This document shows, piece by piece, positions 8,092 through 15,475 of a DNA stretch of 60,635 nucleotides. Origin of the DNA: an uncultured Lachnospiraceae bacterium. Its GTDB lineage: Bacteria > Bacillota > Clostridia > Lachnospirales > Lachnospiraceae. The stretch is taken from NCBI GenBank assembly GCA_910586755.1, contig CAJUJM010000007.1, forward strand, positions 1 through 60,635. Reading direction: 5' to 3'. The position numbers and the translations under genes were made by a program. The first letter of the stretch is position 1, and every line of letters starts with the position of its first letter. The notes beneath the pieces are model-generated. The model did not search any database and was not told the origin of the DNA. It was given only the letters and a program-made list of their open reading frames with translations.

Positions 8092-9534
8092 CTAGTGAAA
8101 TGTATCTCTGGGAAATACGGTCGTATTTAATCCCGGGAAGGATGAAATACCATTAAGTTCTGTAATGGGTTCTCCGGTTTTTACTTCTCCATTTTCAAAC
8201 ATCTCCGGACGGTAAACCCGCATGTGCTCCATTAATTCCCGATGCAATTCTGTCCTTTTCTGGTCATACGCCTCTGATGACGCCAAATTGCACTGCTCCT
8301 TTTTATCTGTCCTCATATCAAACAGCAATTCTTCTCCGCCATACCATGACCACAAATATTTAAAGCCTTCCTTTATTATGCAGAGATATTTATTTTCGCA
8401 ATTGCCGTAGATCGTTTTCTCTTCTTTCGTATCAAGATAGGAAAGTAAATCGATCCCGTCTGTTTCTCCCTCATAGGAAATATTACAGATATTTAATACG
8501 GTTGGCATTACATCTGATAAAGACACGGTTTTCCCGCAACGCCGCCCTTTGTATTCCCAATTTGACTCTCCAAAAGCAGCCGGAGGTTTTATAATCATCG
8601 GCACATGTGCAGAGCCTTCCAAATGAACCGTTTTGGCTCCCATATGATGATCGCCTAACATGTCTCCATGGTCAGATGTAAAGATAATCCATGTATTTTC
8701 CAAAAGTTCCAATTCTCTCATCTTCGCAAACAGCAATCCCAAATTATAATCTATCTGAGTGATGCACGCATAATATGCTTTCTTAATCTGCTTCACCTGC
8801 TGCTCTGACAAATCGAAAATACGGTTCAGCCGCACAGTTGGTTCTAAGAATCCCCGGCCCATTTTTCCAAAATCCTCTGACCAGTCTCCATACACCGGTT
8901 TTTCTACTTCCATTCCCTCATACATCTGCCAGTATGAAAGCAGTGGGTCAAAGGGGGGATGGGGTTTGGGAAAACTGGTCCATAAGAAAAATGGTCTTGT
9001 CTCATCCCTGCTTTCCAAAAAATCCATAGATTTTTCTACGATCCAGTGTGTCAGAGTATCCCGCTCTTCTATCGTATTGATGACCGGCTCCATCTCATTT
9101 TCACCTACGCCGTGAAGTCTGGTAGATGGTTTTCCATACCGGCGCTTTTCATTAAAATAGTCCATTGGAAGATCCGCATGTTCAATCCCGTAATAGGTTC
9201 TCATAGGATGAAAATGCAGCTTTCCTTCCGCCCTGGTCTGGTATCCATTCTTTGTTAAAAGCTCCGGAAAAGTCACATGATCTCTCATTGGCCTTACCTG
9301 ATTATTATTTCCGGTCAGGCCATGGCGGTGGGATTCCAGCCCTGTCATAATGGTGGCGCGGGCCGGCATGCAGATAGGACATGCCGAATAACAATTTTCA
9401 TAGGTGATTCCTTCCCGCACTAACCAGTTTAAATGCGGTGTGAAAATACTCCCGTTTCCCAATGCTGAGATAGTATCGTACCGTTGCTGATCCGTAGTTA
9501 TGAAAAGTATATTAGGCCGTTCCACTTTCTGCAT
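8092..9534 (-). CDS. Cytoplasmic-looking Cys-type sulfatase (S1 family)
   Basis: Alkaline-phosphatase-superfamily sulfatase of about 480 residues. RPNILFITTDQQRYD opens the fold with metal-binding Asp. The sulfatase motif CMPARATIMTG (Cys about 55) has the C-x-P-x-R form, whose Cys is converted to formylglycine by a maturase not found in this window. FTSDHGDMLGDHHMGAKT is the second metal/active-site block. There is no signal peptide. The open frame extends 15 codons further, to 9579, but that part lies in an R3 repeat, and the family normally starts just before KPNIL, so Met at 9534 is preferred; the AAAGGAG is unusually close to it. Placed upstream of a sugar transporter, aldolase and SIS gene, it probably desulfates an imported sugar. 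Confidence 0.85.
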   Translation of the reverse strand: MQKVERPNILFITTDQQRYDTISALGNGSIFTPHLNWLVREGITYENCYSACPICMPARATIMTGLESHRHGLTGNNNQVRPMRDHVTFPELLTKNGYQTRAEGKLHFHPMRTYYGIEHADLPMDYFNEKRRYGKPSTRLHGVGENEMEPVINTIEERDTLTHWIVEKSMDFLESRDETRPFFLWTSFPKPHPPFDPLLSYWQMYEGMEVEKPVYGDWSEDFGKMGRGFLEPTVRLNRIFDLSEQQVKQIKKAYYACITQIDYNLGLLFAKMRELELLENTWIIFTSDHGDMLGDHHMGAKTVHLEGSAHVPMIIKPPAAFGESNWEYKGRRCGKTVSLSDVMPTVLNICNISYEGETDGIDLLSYLDTKEEKTIYGNCENKYLCIIKEGFKYLWSWYGGEELLFDMRTDKKEQCNLASSEAYDQKRTELHRELMEHMRVYRPEMFENGEVKTGEPITELNGISSFPGLNTTVFPRDTFH

Positions 9535-9606
9535 TCTCCTTTCATATGTATCGGCATCTGCCACTTCGTCAGAACTCATTCCAGTTGTGAAACTTACGTT
9601 TCACTT
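9535..9606 (-). repeat. Pre-Shine-Dalgarno repeat family R3, copy b
   Basis: On the minus strand: GTGAAACGTAAGTTTCAC (an 18-bp palindrome), then AACTGGAATGAGTTCTGACG, a reduced TGGCAGATGCC hairpin, and AAAGGAG of the sulfatase. The first 40 bases are almost identical to 17892-17941 before the TIM-like gene. The repeat creates an open extension of the sulfatase frame. Confidence 0.75.
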
Positions 9607-9632
9607 CTTCACGGAAGGTAGGTACATCATCT

Positions 9633-9650
9633 ATATACACATGTGTATAT
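9633..9650. promoter_or_regulatory. LacI-type operator, site 1
   Basis: ATATACACATGTGTATAT is a perfect 18-bp palindrome between the LacI gene and the sulfatase. It matches three other sites (9663-9680, 10775-10792, 12343-12360) around a consensus TATACACACGTGTGTATA with a central CG or TG. It probably controls the sulfatase/transporter operon. Confidence 0.8.
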
Positions 9651-9662
9651 CCTCTTTCTATG

Positions 9663-9680
9663 TATACATACGTGTGTATA
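9663..9680. promoter_or_regulatory. LacI-type operator, site 2
   Basis: TATACATACGTGTGTATA, palindromic except one pair, 30 bp from site 1 centre to centre. The paired arrangement just downstream of the lacI stop suggests cooperative repression of the sulfatase operon. Confidence 0.8.
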
Positions 9681-9725
9681 TTCCTGGAAGGAAATGAGCA
9701 CCGAAATGCTCATCTTGTTTCCTTT

Positions 9726-10742
9726 TTATCCCCTGGTGCTGTCTCTCTCGATCACAGTCGTAAAGAAGTCCACATTCTCCGGCTGGCTGCCGCCAATCAT
9801 TTGGCGCAGCATATCAATAGCCGCCTTGGCAATCTCTTCCTTCTTTAATCCGATGGTGCTGAGCTTAGGGGAACAAAACCGGCTGATACTGGAATCGTCA
9901 AAGCCGATAATCCGGACATCCTCCGGAACTCCAAGACCCACCTGCTTTGCCGCCGTCATGGCAATGCAGGCAATCATATCGTTTCGTCCAAATATTCCAT
10001 CCACCTGGGAACCGGTACGAAGTCTGCGTTTTACCTCTTCCTCCAGCTCTTCTTCACTCCGGCAGCCGCAGACCATGCTCTCCGGCCCTACTAAAAAGCC
10101 ATTGGCCTCCATCTCGTCTACAAAACCGCTGAATCTCATGTCATCCGGCGGGCTCACATGCCCTCGGGCGCTGATTCTGTCCACATAGATAATATTCTTG
10201 CAGCCCTTCCGGATTAGATGGGACACCGCTGACCTTGCCCCTGTGTAAAGCCCGGTTCCCAGATAAGCCGCCTTCTCAATCACTTTCTGGTGGCGGAGCC
10301 GCCGGAATACTACCACGGGGATACCGGCCTGGATAAACTGCTCCACATATTCCTGAGGAAAGCTGGCGGAGCTGACAATAATACCGTCATACTGCCTGCT
10401 GATAACCTGGGAAATAAACTCTGCTGTATTGCGGTTGGCGCAGAGGGAAATCAAATATCCGGAATCATAAGCATATTTATCCATCTCACTGACAATGCTG
10501 GAAAAATACTCATTGGTAATGTGATCCGCTATAAACAAAATCTGGTTGCTCTGCTTTCCCTTCAAGGCCCTGGCAATGTTGTTGGGACGGTAATTTAAAG
10601 CCTTAACCGCCTCTTCCACTCTCTTTCGCTTCTCCATCGCCACATAACGATTATTGTTAATCACATAGGAGACAATGGTTTCGCTGACTCCTGCCATCCT
10701 GGCCACATCTGCCCGGGTCACACGCTCTCTGTTTTCTGCCAT
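9726..10742 (-). CDS. LacI-family transcriptional regulator (regulator of the sulfatase/isomerase genes)
   Basis: A 338-residue LacI/GalR protein. The N-terminal headpiece is TRADVARMAGVSETIVSYVI with the hinge YRPNNIARALKG at about residues 52-63. The periplasmic-binding-type effector domain follows, with GIFGRNDMIACIAM and VRIIGFDDSSISRFCSPKL. It is monocistronic, convergent with nothing, and sits between two gene sets that carry matching palindromes: two upstream of the sulfatase, one upstream of its own gene and one upstream of the FucI-like gene. Control of these promoters and self-control are inferred from that pattern; the effector is probably a sugar phosphate from the pathway. Confidence 0.92.
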   Translation of the reverse strand: MAENRERVTRADVARMAGVSETIVSYVINNNRYVAMEKRKRVEEAVKALNYRPNNIARALKGKQSNQILFIADHITNEYFSSIVSEMDKYAYDSGYLISLCANRNTAEFISQVISRQYDGIIVSSASFPQEYVEQFIQAGIPVVVFRRLRHQKVIEKAAYLGTGLYTGARSAVSHLIRKGCKNIIYVDRISARGHVSPPDDMRFSGFVDEMEANGFLVGPESMVCGCRSEEELEEEVKRRLRTGSQVDGIFGRNDMIACIAMTAAKQVGLGVPEDVRIIGFDDSSISRFCSPKLSTIGLKKEEIAKAAIDMLRQMIGGSQPENVDFFTTVIERDSTRG

Positions 10743-10774
10743 TCTAAAACCTCTCCTAATCTAAGTGACCGCTT

Positions 10775-10792
10775 TATACACTCGTATGTATT
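10775..10792. promoter_or_regulatory. LacI-type operator, site 3 (autoregulation)
   Basis: TATACACTCGTATGTATT, a degenerate copy of the same palindrome, 33 bases upstream of the lacI start. Likely an autoregulatory site. Confidence 0.6.
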
Positions 10793-10865
10793 ATCTAAAC
10801 AATACAATAGATAAACACTTTTGTCAAGAGGTTTTGTTGATTTTTATCCATTTATTTTATAATAT

Positions 10866-10936
10866 TTGATGTGGAGTTTCCTTGCGAGCGAGCTCAACCT
10901 ACAAAATCCACACCAAATTTCCCGCCATCTAAACTG
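10866..10936 (-). repeat. Degenerate copy of structured element R2 (copy C)
   Basis: Directly after the stop of the FucI-like gene, the minus strand reads CAGTTTAGATGGCGGG, then a long imperfect hairpin whose loop GAGCTCGCTCGCAAG resembles the 22-nt loop shared by the two full elements at 21.9 and 36.4 kb. The two smaller hairpins and the closing strand are missing. It may act as a terminator. Confidence 0.5.
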
Positions 10937-12283
10937 TCACAACTGGATAACCGGAATGCTTAAAAGCCTGCAGACTTCTTTTAACTCCTCCGCCACATCT
11001 GCCCACACCAGGCTGTAGTGGTGCGGCACACCTTCCTCAATGATCTGTTCTATTACTTCCCGAACCGGACGTTCTACCTTTACATTGGCCATAATGCCTC
11101 TGGTGTAGCGATCCATATCCACTGCCTCGCCCTTCATCAGGAATAATTTATAGCCGCCGTCAATGTTACAGAATCTGGCAATGGTTACCTGTCCCGGTTT
11201 TAACGCTCCCCAAAAAGCAGTTCCCTGTCCGGCTAAAGGGTGGTTTCTCATAAGCAGCTCATATTCCGGGTTGGCTAAAGAGGGGGCCGCATTGCCGCAG
11301 TGCCAGAAAGTCATGGTGTTGTTTTCTTCATCAATATTGATCATGTCGGTAATAAAGGTGGGCAGCCCGGTTAAATAATTTTGTGCAATCTGGGCCAGTT
11401 CTGCATCTACATCCCCCTCACATCCGATATGCACCCCATCGTCTGCCAGGCGTCCCAGCACGGCGCAGGGAGTGGTATGTAAATTGCCCATCTCCGGCCA
11501 GCACTTGATGGTAGCGTAATCGTATCCCTGCTCTGCCATCACCTGCTTTAACGCCAGATACAGCCTGGAATGATTTTCCAGATGACCGTCAGGAAGGGTA
11601 TCCATGTTGTAGGTATCCTCCATCTTCTTCATGTCTGCCTTCCAGGCCTCCTCCGGCAGGTGTTCCATCTTGTCAAAGACTACCTTTAAATCGGTTTCCT
11701 CAATCTTAACTCCAAATGTACGGCGGATCAGCCCCTCGTCAAAGGCACAATTGTAAAATGCAGTGGGACGGTAACCCAGCAGGCCCAAATTGGTGTGGCG
11801 CATAGCTTTTACGGTGTGGTAAGCCATTACCAGGGCCTTTACCTTGGAAGCAGCCCGCTGGTCCTCTTTGCTGCCATATACGGTATGATAGGCGGCTCCC
11901 AGCCTGTGTAGGGCAGCTGCGTTCATAGTCATGGAGCAAAGAGCGTTGGCGTAAAGTCTGGTGTTTTTCTCAAAAGGCACCTCGTAAGGAGCCCACAAAA
12001 TAATGGGAATGTTCAGCATTTCTGTCAGATAGGCTGCAGCGTCGTCCCCGGTAAATGCCCCGTAAACCATTACCATTACATCTACGGATTTCTGCTTAAA
12101 TTCCTCTACAATTTCCTCCAGAGCCTCCTTGGTGCAGCCGATCTGTCCGGCCTTTACCACATTTACCTGAGGCAGGTTCTCCTTCAGCCAGGCGCTGTAT
12201 TCTCTGTCCCGCTGCTCCGGCAGCTCCTTTGGCCAGCGGCCGGAATAGGTAGTTACAAAGCCCAGATTTAACTTCTGTTTCAT
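10937..12283 (-). CDS. L-fucose/L-arabinose isomerase family protein
   Basis: A 448-residue protein resembling the FucI/AraA superfamily: an N-terminal Rossmann part with LNLGFVTTYSGRWP and IILWAPYEVPFEKN, and a C-terminal half with YDYATIKCWPEMGNLHTTPC, TFWHCGNAAPSL and YSLVWADV typical of the isomerase C-terminal domain. Family members interconvert aldoses and ketoses, but many relatives have other sugar or sugar-acid substrates. The start at 12283 is chosen because AAGGAGGAG precedes it; an upstream in-frame start at 12343 would overlap the operator. It is the last gene of the pfk-to-isomerase run. Confidence 0.75.
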   Translation of the reverse strand: MKQKLNLGFVTTYSGRWPKELPEQRDREYSAWLKENLPQVNVVKAGQIGCTKEALEEIVEEFKQKSVDVMVMVYGAFTGDDAAAYLTEMLNIPIILWAPYEVPFEKNTRLYANALCSMTMNAAALHRLGAAYHTVYGSKEDQRAASKVKALVMAYHTVKAMRHTNLGLLGYRPTAFYNCAFDEGLIRRTFGVKIEETDLKVVFDKMEHLPEEAWKADMKKMEDTYNMDTLPDGHLENHSRLYLALKQVMAEQGYDYATIKCWPEMGNLHTTPCAVLGRLADDGVHIGCEGDVDAELAQIAQNYLTGLPTFITDMINIDEENNTMTFWHCGNAAPSLANPEYELLMRNHPLAGQGTAFWGALKPGQVTIARFCNIDGGYKLFLMKGEAVDMDRYTRGIMANVKVERPVREVIEQIIEEGVPHHYSLVWADVAEELKEVCRLLSIPVIQL

Positions 12284-12342
12284 CGCTCTCCTCCTTTTCT
12301 TAATAAGCTTTCCCCATTTAATATTTGTAACAAATTTTTCCA

Positions 12343-12360
12343 TGTAAACACGTGTGTATA
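12343..12360. promoter_or_regulatory. LacI-type operator, site 4
   Basis: TGTAAACACGTGTGTATA fits the TATACACACGTGTGTATA consensus at 15 of 18 positions and lies 60 bases upstream of the FucI-like start. It implies a separate promoter for that gene under the LacI encoded at 9.7 kb. Confidence 0.7.
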
Positions 12361-12440
12361 TCAGCTATATTACTACTTATTTCAAATTTGTCAAGATCAT
12401 TTTACTACTTTTTGCCTTTTCTTTTCTCTTTCCCTACTGT

Positions 12441-14102
12441 TCAGGCCAGGATCCCGGCCAGCTTTAAGCAGATTCCAGCCCCTAAGGTCACTCCTACCAG
12501 GCGGTACATACTCCACTTTTTTACCCGGAGAAGGTAAAATAAAACGCCGGTAAAAGCTATTGGTAATATGCCTGGAAGCAGGGTATCCAGAAAGCTTTGA
12601 AGGGCAAAAACCGTCTCTTCTCCCCTGGAAAATTCTATGGCAGTCTGTACCGTAATACATTGTACCACCAGCCCTGCAATCACTGCGGAGCCTATCATTC
12701 TGGCCCCCTGAGATACAGGCGCCAGGCTGTCTTTTAAACTGTCTGTAAAGGACATGCTGAGCCGGTAGCCAAGGGCTTCATTAAAGAGTTTCAGACCAAA
12801 TAAAAGCAGATTCATTCCCAACAAAAATACCACCGGACCTGTCATCATTCCCTCTGCCGCCATGGAAGCTCCGATTGTAGAAAACACCGGAGCAAAGCAG
12901 AATTGAACCATAGAATCCCCGATTCCTGCCAGGGGGCCCATAAGGGCCAGACGGATATCCCGGGTATCTTTTGCCGGAATCCCCTGGTACAACGCCACTA
13001 TCTGGAAGCTTGTGAGGATGGGAAGGAAATTGGGATTTATACTGCAATATCCCAGGCTGTCCTTTAATTCCCGGCGAAACTCCTCCTGATCCTTACACAG
13101 CTTTTTTAGAGCGGGAAACATAATATTGGCATATGCCAGCCCTTCGTAATTCCCGTAATTATAGCCATTCTGCAGCAAATATGCCCTCAAGGCTGTGCGC
13201 CTGGATATACGGCGCAGTTCCTTTTCGGATACAGGGGATCTATCCGCAGAAGACAGTCGGGTATCAGGCCCCAGCGTTTCCGGCCAAATCCGGCCAAATC
13301 CCCTGCCATCACCGGCGCTTTTCTCCGGATAATCTGTAACAGTCCTGCCAGAGCCGAATCCCGGCTTTTTCCCGGCAGGCAAAAATCTCAGCCAGACAAC
13401 AGCCCCTGCAGACAAGGCAATCCCGATTACAGGCATATGCATGTAGGCAGCCAATATGTATCCTGTCAGGACAAAAGGCATGGTATCTACCCCCGCCATA
13501 GCATTTAAAATTACGGCAAATCCAACTGCCGGAAGAAGGCTTCCGGCAGTTTTAAGCCCTTCTGTCATCCATGAGGGAATGGCAGAAATCAAAATTTCCA
13601 GGTTTTTTGTCTGGTAGCAGGCCGTAAATCCAATGAAAAACCCGGCACTCACAAACATTATAAAGGTACTGTGAGCCAGGAGGCGAAAGCGCCTGTAATT
13701 CCCCTGATCCACCGCCTTTTCTGCCCAGGGCAGAATCCCGGTTGCAGCGGTATAAATCCCGGTGATTAAAAACTGAATCAGCACTGCAAAGGGAAAGGAA
13801 TATGCCAGGGCTGCCTTGGTGTCCATCCCCTGGCCTTTCATGGTAATGGCGATAACTGCCCCGATAATTCCCGGCCCTACCGGGTTTGGGGGAACCGAAC
13901 CGCCGGAGGATACGCCAAATCCTAAGAAAGCCAGCTCTCCCACTGCGCCCATCATTAGTCCGGTCTCAACATCTCCCAAAATGATCCCTACCCCGGCAGC
14001 CATAACCAGGCACCGGGTCAGATAAGTTCCTGTAAGCATGCCAGTAATGCACAGGCCGGTCCACAGACCGGTGAGTATGCATTGGCTCAGGGTAAGTTCC
14101 AC
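12441..14102 (-). CDS. PTS mannose-family EIIC-EIID fusion
   Basis: A 553-residue membrane protein. The first 260 residues match EIIC of the mannose/fructose/sorbose class (LTLSQCILTGLWTGLCITG; VSSGGSVPPNPVGPGIIGAV). The last 270 match EIID (RRTALRAYLLQNGYNYGNYE; GYCSINPNFLPILTSFQI; LALMGPLAGIGDSMVQF). A polar linker of about 50 residues joins them. The start is taken as the GTG at 14102, which has AAAGGAG 8 bases before; the open frame reaches 14144. EIIC and EIID are normally separate genes and act with EIIA and EIIB, neither of which is near. The ER motif at the start of EIID is altered. Transport through a partner EIIAB encoded elsewhere is possible. Confidence 0.85.
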   Translation of the reverse strand: MELTLSQCILTGLWTGLCITGMLTGTYLTRCLVMAAGVGIILGDVETGLMMGAVGELAFLGFGVSSGGSVPPNPVGPGIIGAVIAITMKGQGMDTKAALAYSFPFAVLIQFLITGIYTAATGILPWAEKAVDQGNYRRFRLLAHSTFIMFVSAGFFIGFTACYQTKNLEILISAIPSWMTEGLKTAGSLLPAVGFAVILNAMAGVDTMPFVLTGYILAAYMHMPVIGIALSAGAVVWLRFLPAGKKPGFGSGRTVTDYPEKSAGDGRGFGRIWPETLGPDTRLSSADRSPVSEKELRRISRRTALRAYLLQNGYNYGNYEGLAYANIMFPALKKLCKDQEEFRRELKDSLGYCSINPNFLPILTSFQIVALYQGIPAKDTRDIRLALMGPLAGIGDSMVQFCFAPVFSTIGASMAAEGMMTGPVVFLLGMNLLLFGLKLFNEALGYRLSMSFTDSLKDSLAPVSQGARMIGSAVIAGLVVQCITVQTAIEFSRGEETVFALQSFLDTLLPGILPIAFTGVLFYLLRVKKWSMYRLVGVTLGAGICLKLAGILA

Positions 14103-14181
14103 GGGATCGTCTCCTTTCGGCATAATCTTTGTTGTTCTTAGCAATATTTACCCACAGTGGATAAGGGGATACACGCCTCTT

Positions 14182-15351
14182 TTACTTCACCTCTTCAAAC
14201 ACCTTTTTCCCTTTTACAAAGGTGGCAGCCACCTTGCATTCCTCATCCAGCACTACAAAGCTGGCTTCCAGTCCTTCTTTGATATAACCGTAGCGGTTGT
14301 CCACGCCGATTAATCTGGCGGGATTTTCCGTAAGGAGGGGAATCAGATCCTCCACCGGCAGGCCGGTAAAGGCTATCAGGTTCTCCAGTGCCTTTCCGGT
14401 GGTCAGGGTGCTTCCAGCCCTGCTTCCGCCCTCCGCCAGCTTTGCATCCCCGTCGATTACCACCACGTCATTGACCCCCAGCTTATAATTGCCGTCCGGC
14501 AGGCCGGCGGCCATAATAGAGTCTGTAACCGCAACTACCCGATCCAGTCCCTTGGTTTTTAAAATCAGGCGTACCGTGCCGGGATGGAGATGGCGGCCGT
14601 CGCAGATGACTTCACAATACACGTCATCCTCCTCCAGCACTGCGCCCCAGATAGCCGGGAAGTGCTGGTGAAGCAGTTTCATGGCATTGCCGGTATGAGT
14701 GGCGGCCATAGCGCCGTTTTTGATGGCAGCCATAGCAGTATCATAATCTGCGCCGGAGTGGCCGATGGCAACCTGGATCCCCAGAGCCTTTAACCTGGGG
14801 ATGTCCTCCACCATGCCGTCTACTTCCGGGGAAACGGTAATGTAGCGGATTTCCCCTTCTGCTGCTTTCTGGTACTCTTCTACCAGGGGAATATTTTGGG
14901 TCTGAAGCAAATGTTCCGGCATAGCGCCTTTATATTCGCTGCACAGGAAAGGACCTTCCAGGTGAAGCCCCATCATAAGGGCTCCCTCATGCTCCACTCC
15001 CCTCTCTGCTTTCCAGTCTTTATATGCCTCAATGCAGGCCATGGTCTGCTCTTTGGTGTCAGTAAGAATGGAGCCCAGCCAGCCTACGGTTCCGTGGCTG
15101 GCCATAAAGCGGCAGATCTTCTCATACCCTTCTGTATCCGCACTGTTCACATCTACTCCGGCAGCGCCATGAGTATGGATATCCAGGAACCCGGGAACCA
15201 GAAGGCGTCCTTTTAAGTCCACCATCTCTGCCTCCGGATCCGAGATCCATTCCCCAATTCTTGTAATCGTTCCATCCTCTGTTAAAACATTAAGAGGCTT
15301 AAATTCGTGATCCTGATATACATATCCATTATAAAAACAAACTTTGCTCAT
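14182..15351 (-). CDS. nagA: N-acetylglucosamine-6-phosphate deacetylase
   Basis: A 389-residue amidohydrolase that removes acetate from GlcNAc-6-phosphate in the cytoplasm. Key elements are LLVPGFLDIHTHGAAGVDVN (His-x-His), LHLEGPFL (metal Glu), AIGHSGADYDTA, THTGNAMKLLHQ, EVICDGRHLHP and VAVTDSIMAAG with the catalytic Asp. Length is usual for NagA. It lies between the PTS IIC-IID fusion and a LarA-like gene in one minus-strand run. A NagB-like deaminase is encoded at 25.3 kb, so both steps of amino-sugar entry are present, though not adjacent. Confidence 0.93.
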   Translation of the reverse strand: MSKVCFYNGYVYQDHEFKPLNVLTEDGTITRIGEWISDPEAEMVDLKGRLLVPGFLDIHTHGAAGVDVNSADTEGYEKICRFMASHGTVGWLGSILTDTKEQTMACIEAYKDWKAERGVEHEGALMMGLHLEGPFLCSEYKGAMPEHLLQTQNIPLVEEYQKAAEGEIRYITVSPEVDGMVEDIPRLKALGIQVAIGHSGADYDTAMAAIKNGAMAATHTGNAMKLLHQHFPAIWGAVLEEDDVYCEVICDGRHLHPGTVRLILKTKGLDRVVAVTDSIMAAGLPDGNYKLGVNDVVVIDGDAKLAEGGSRAGSTLTTGKALENLIAFTGLPVEDLIPLLTENPARLIGVDNRYGYIKEGLEASFVVLDEECKVAATFVKGKKVFEEVK

Positions 15352-15370
15352 TTTTCAACCTCATTACTTT

Positions 15371-15475
15371 GAAAATCCGCCGCCGACAGGCGGCATAAGT
15401 TCAGGTATGCCCCATGCGCCCGTCAGACTTTCATGGGTGGTAGATGCATCTGCCCGCTGGGCGCATGCAGGTTTA
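15371..15475 (-). repeat. Stop-codon-linked repeat family R1, copy 2
   Basis: About 105 bases. On the minus strand it begins TAAACCTGCATGCGCCCAGC, whose TAA is the stop codon of the LarA-like gene, and ends with the hairpin GCCGCC-TGTC-GGCGGC followed by GGATTTTC. Related copies are at 6646, 26168 and 34448. Confidence 0.8.

Noticed and set aside
9535..9579. N-terminal extension of the sulfatase
   Set aside because: The 15 codons derive from an R3 repeat and the family starts at the next Met; kept only as an uncertainty.
12397..12660. 87-codon frame upstream of the FucI-like gene
   Set aside because: It lies entirely in another frame of the PTS gene end and its leader; no ribosome site, and the composition looks like a shadow.
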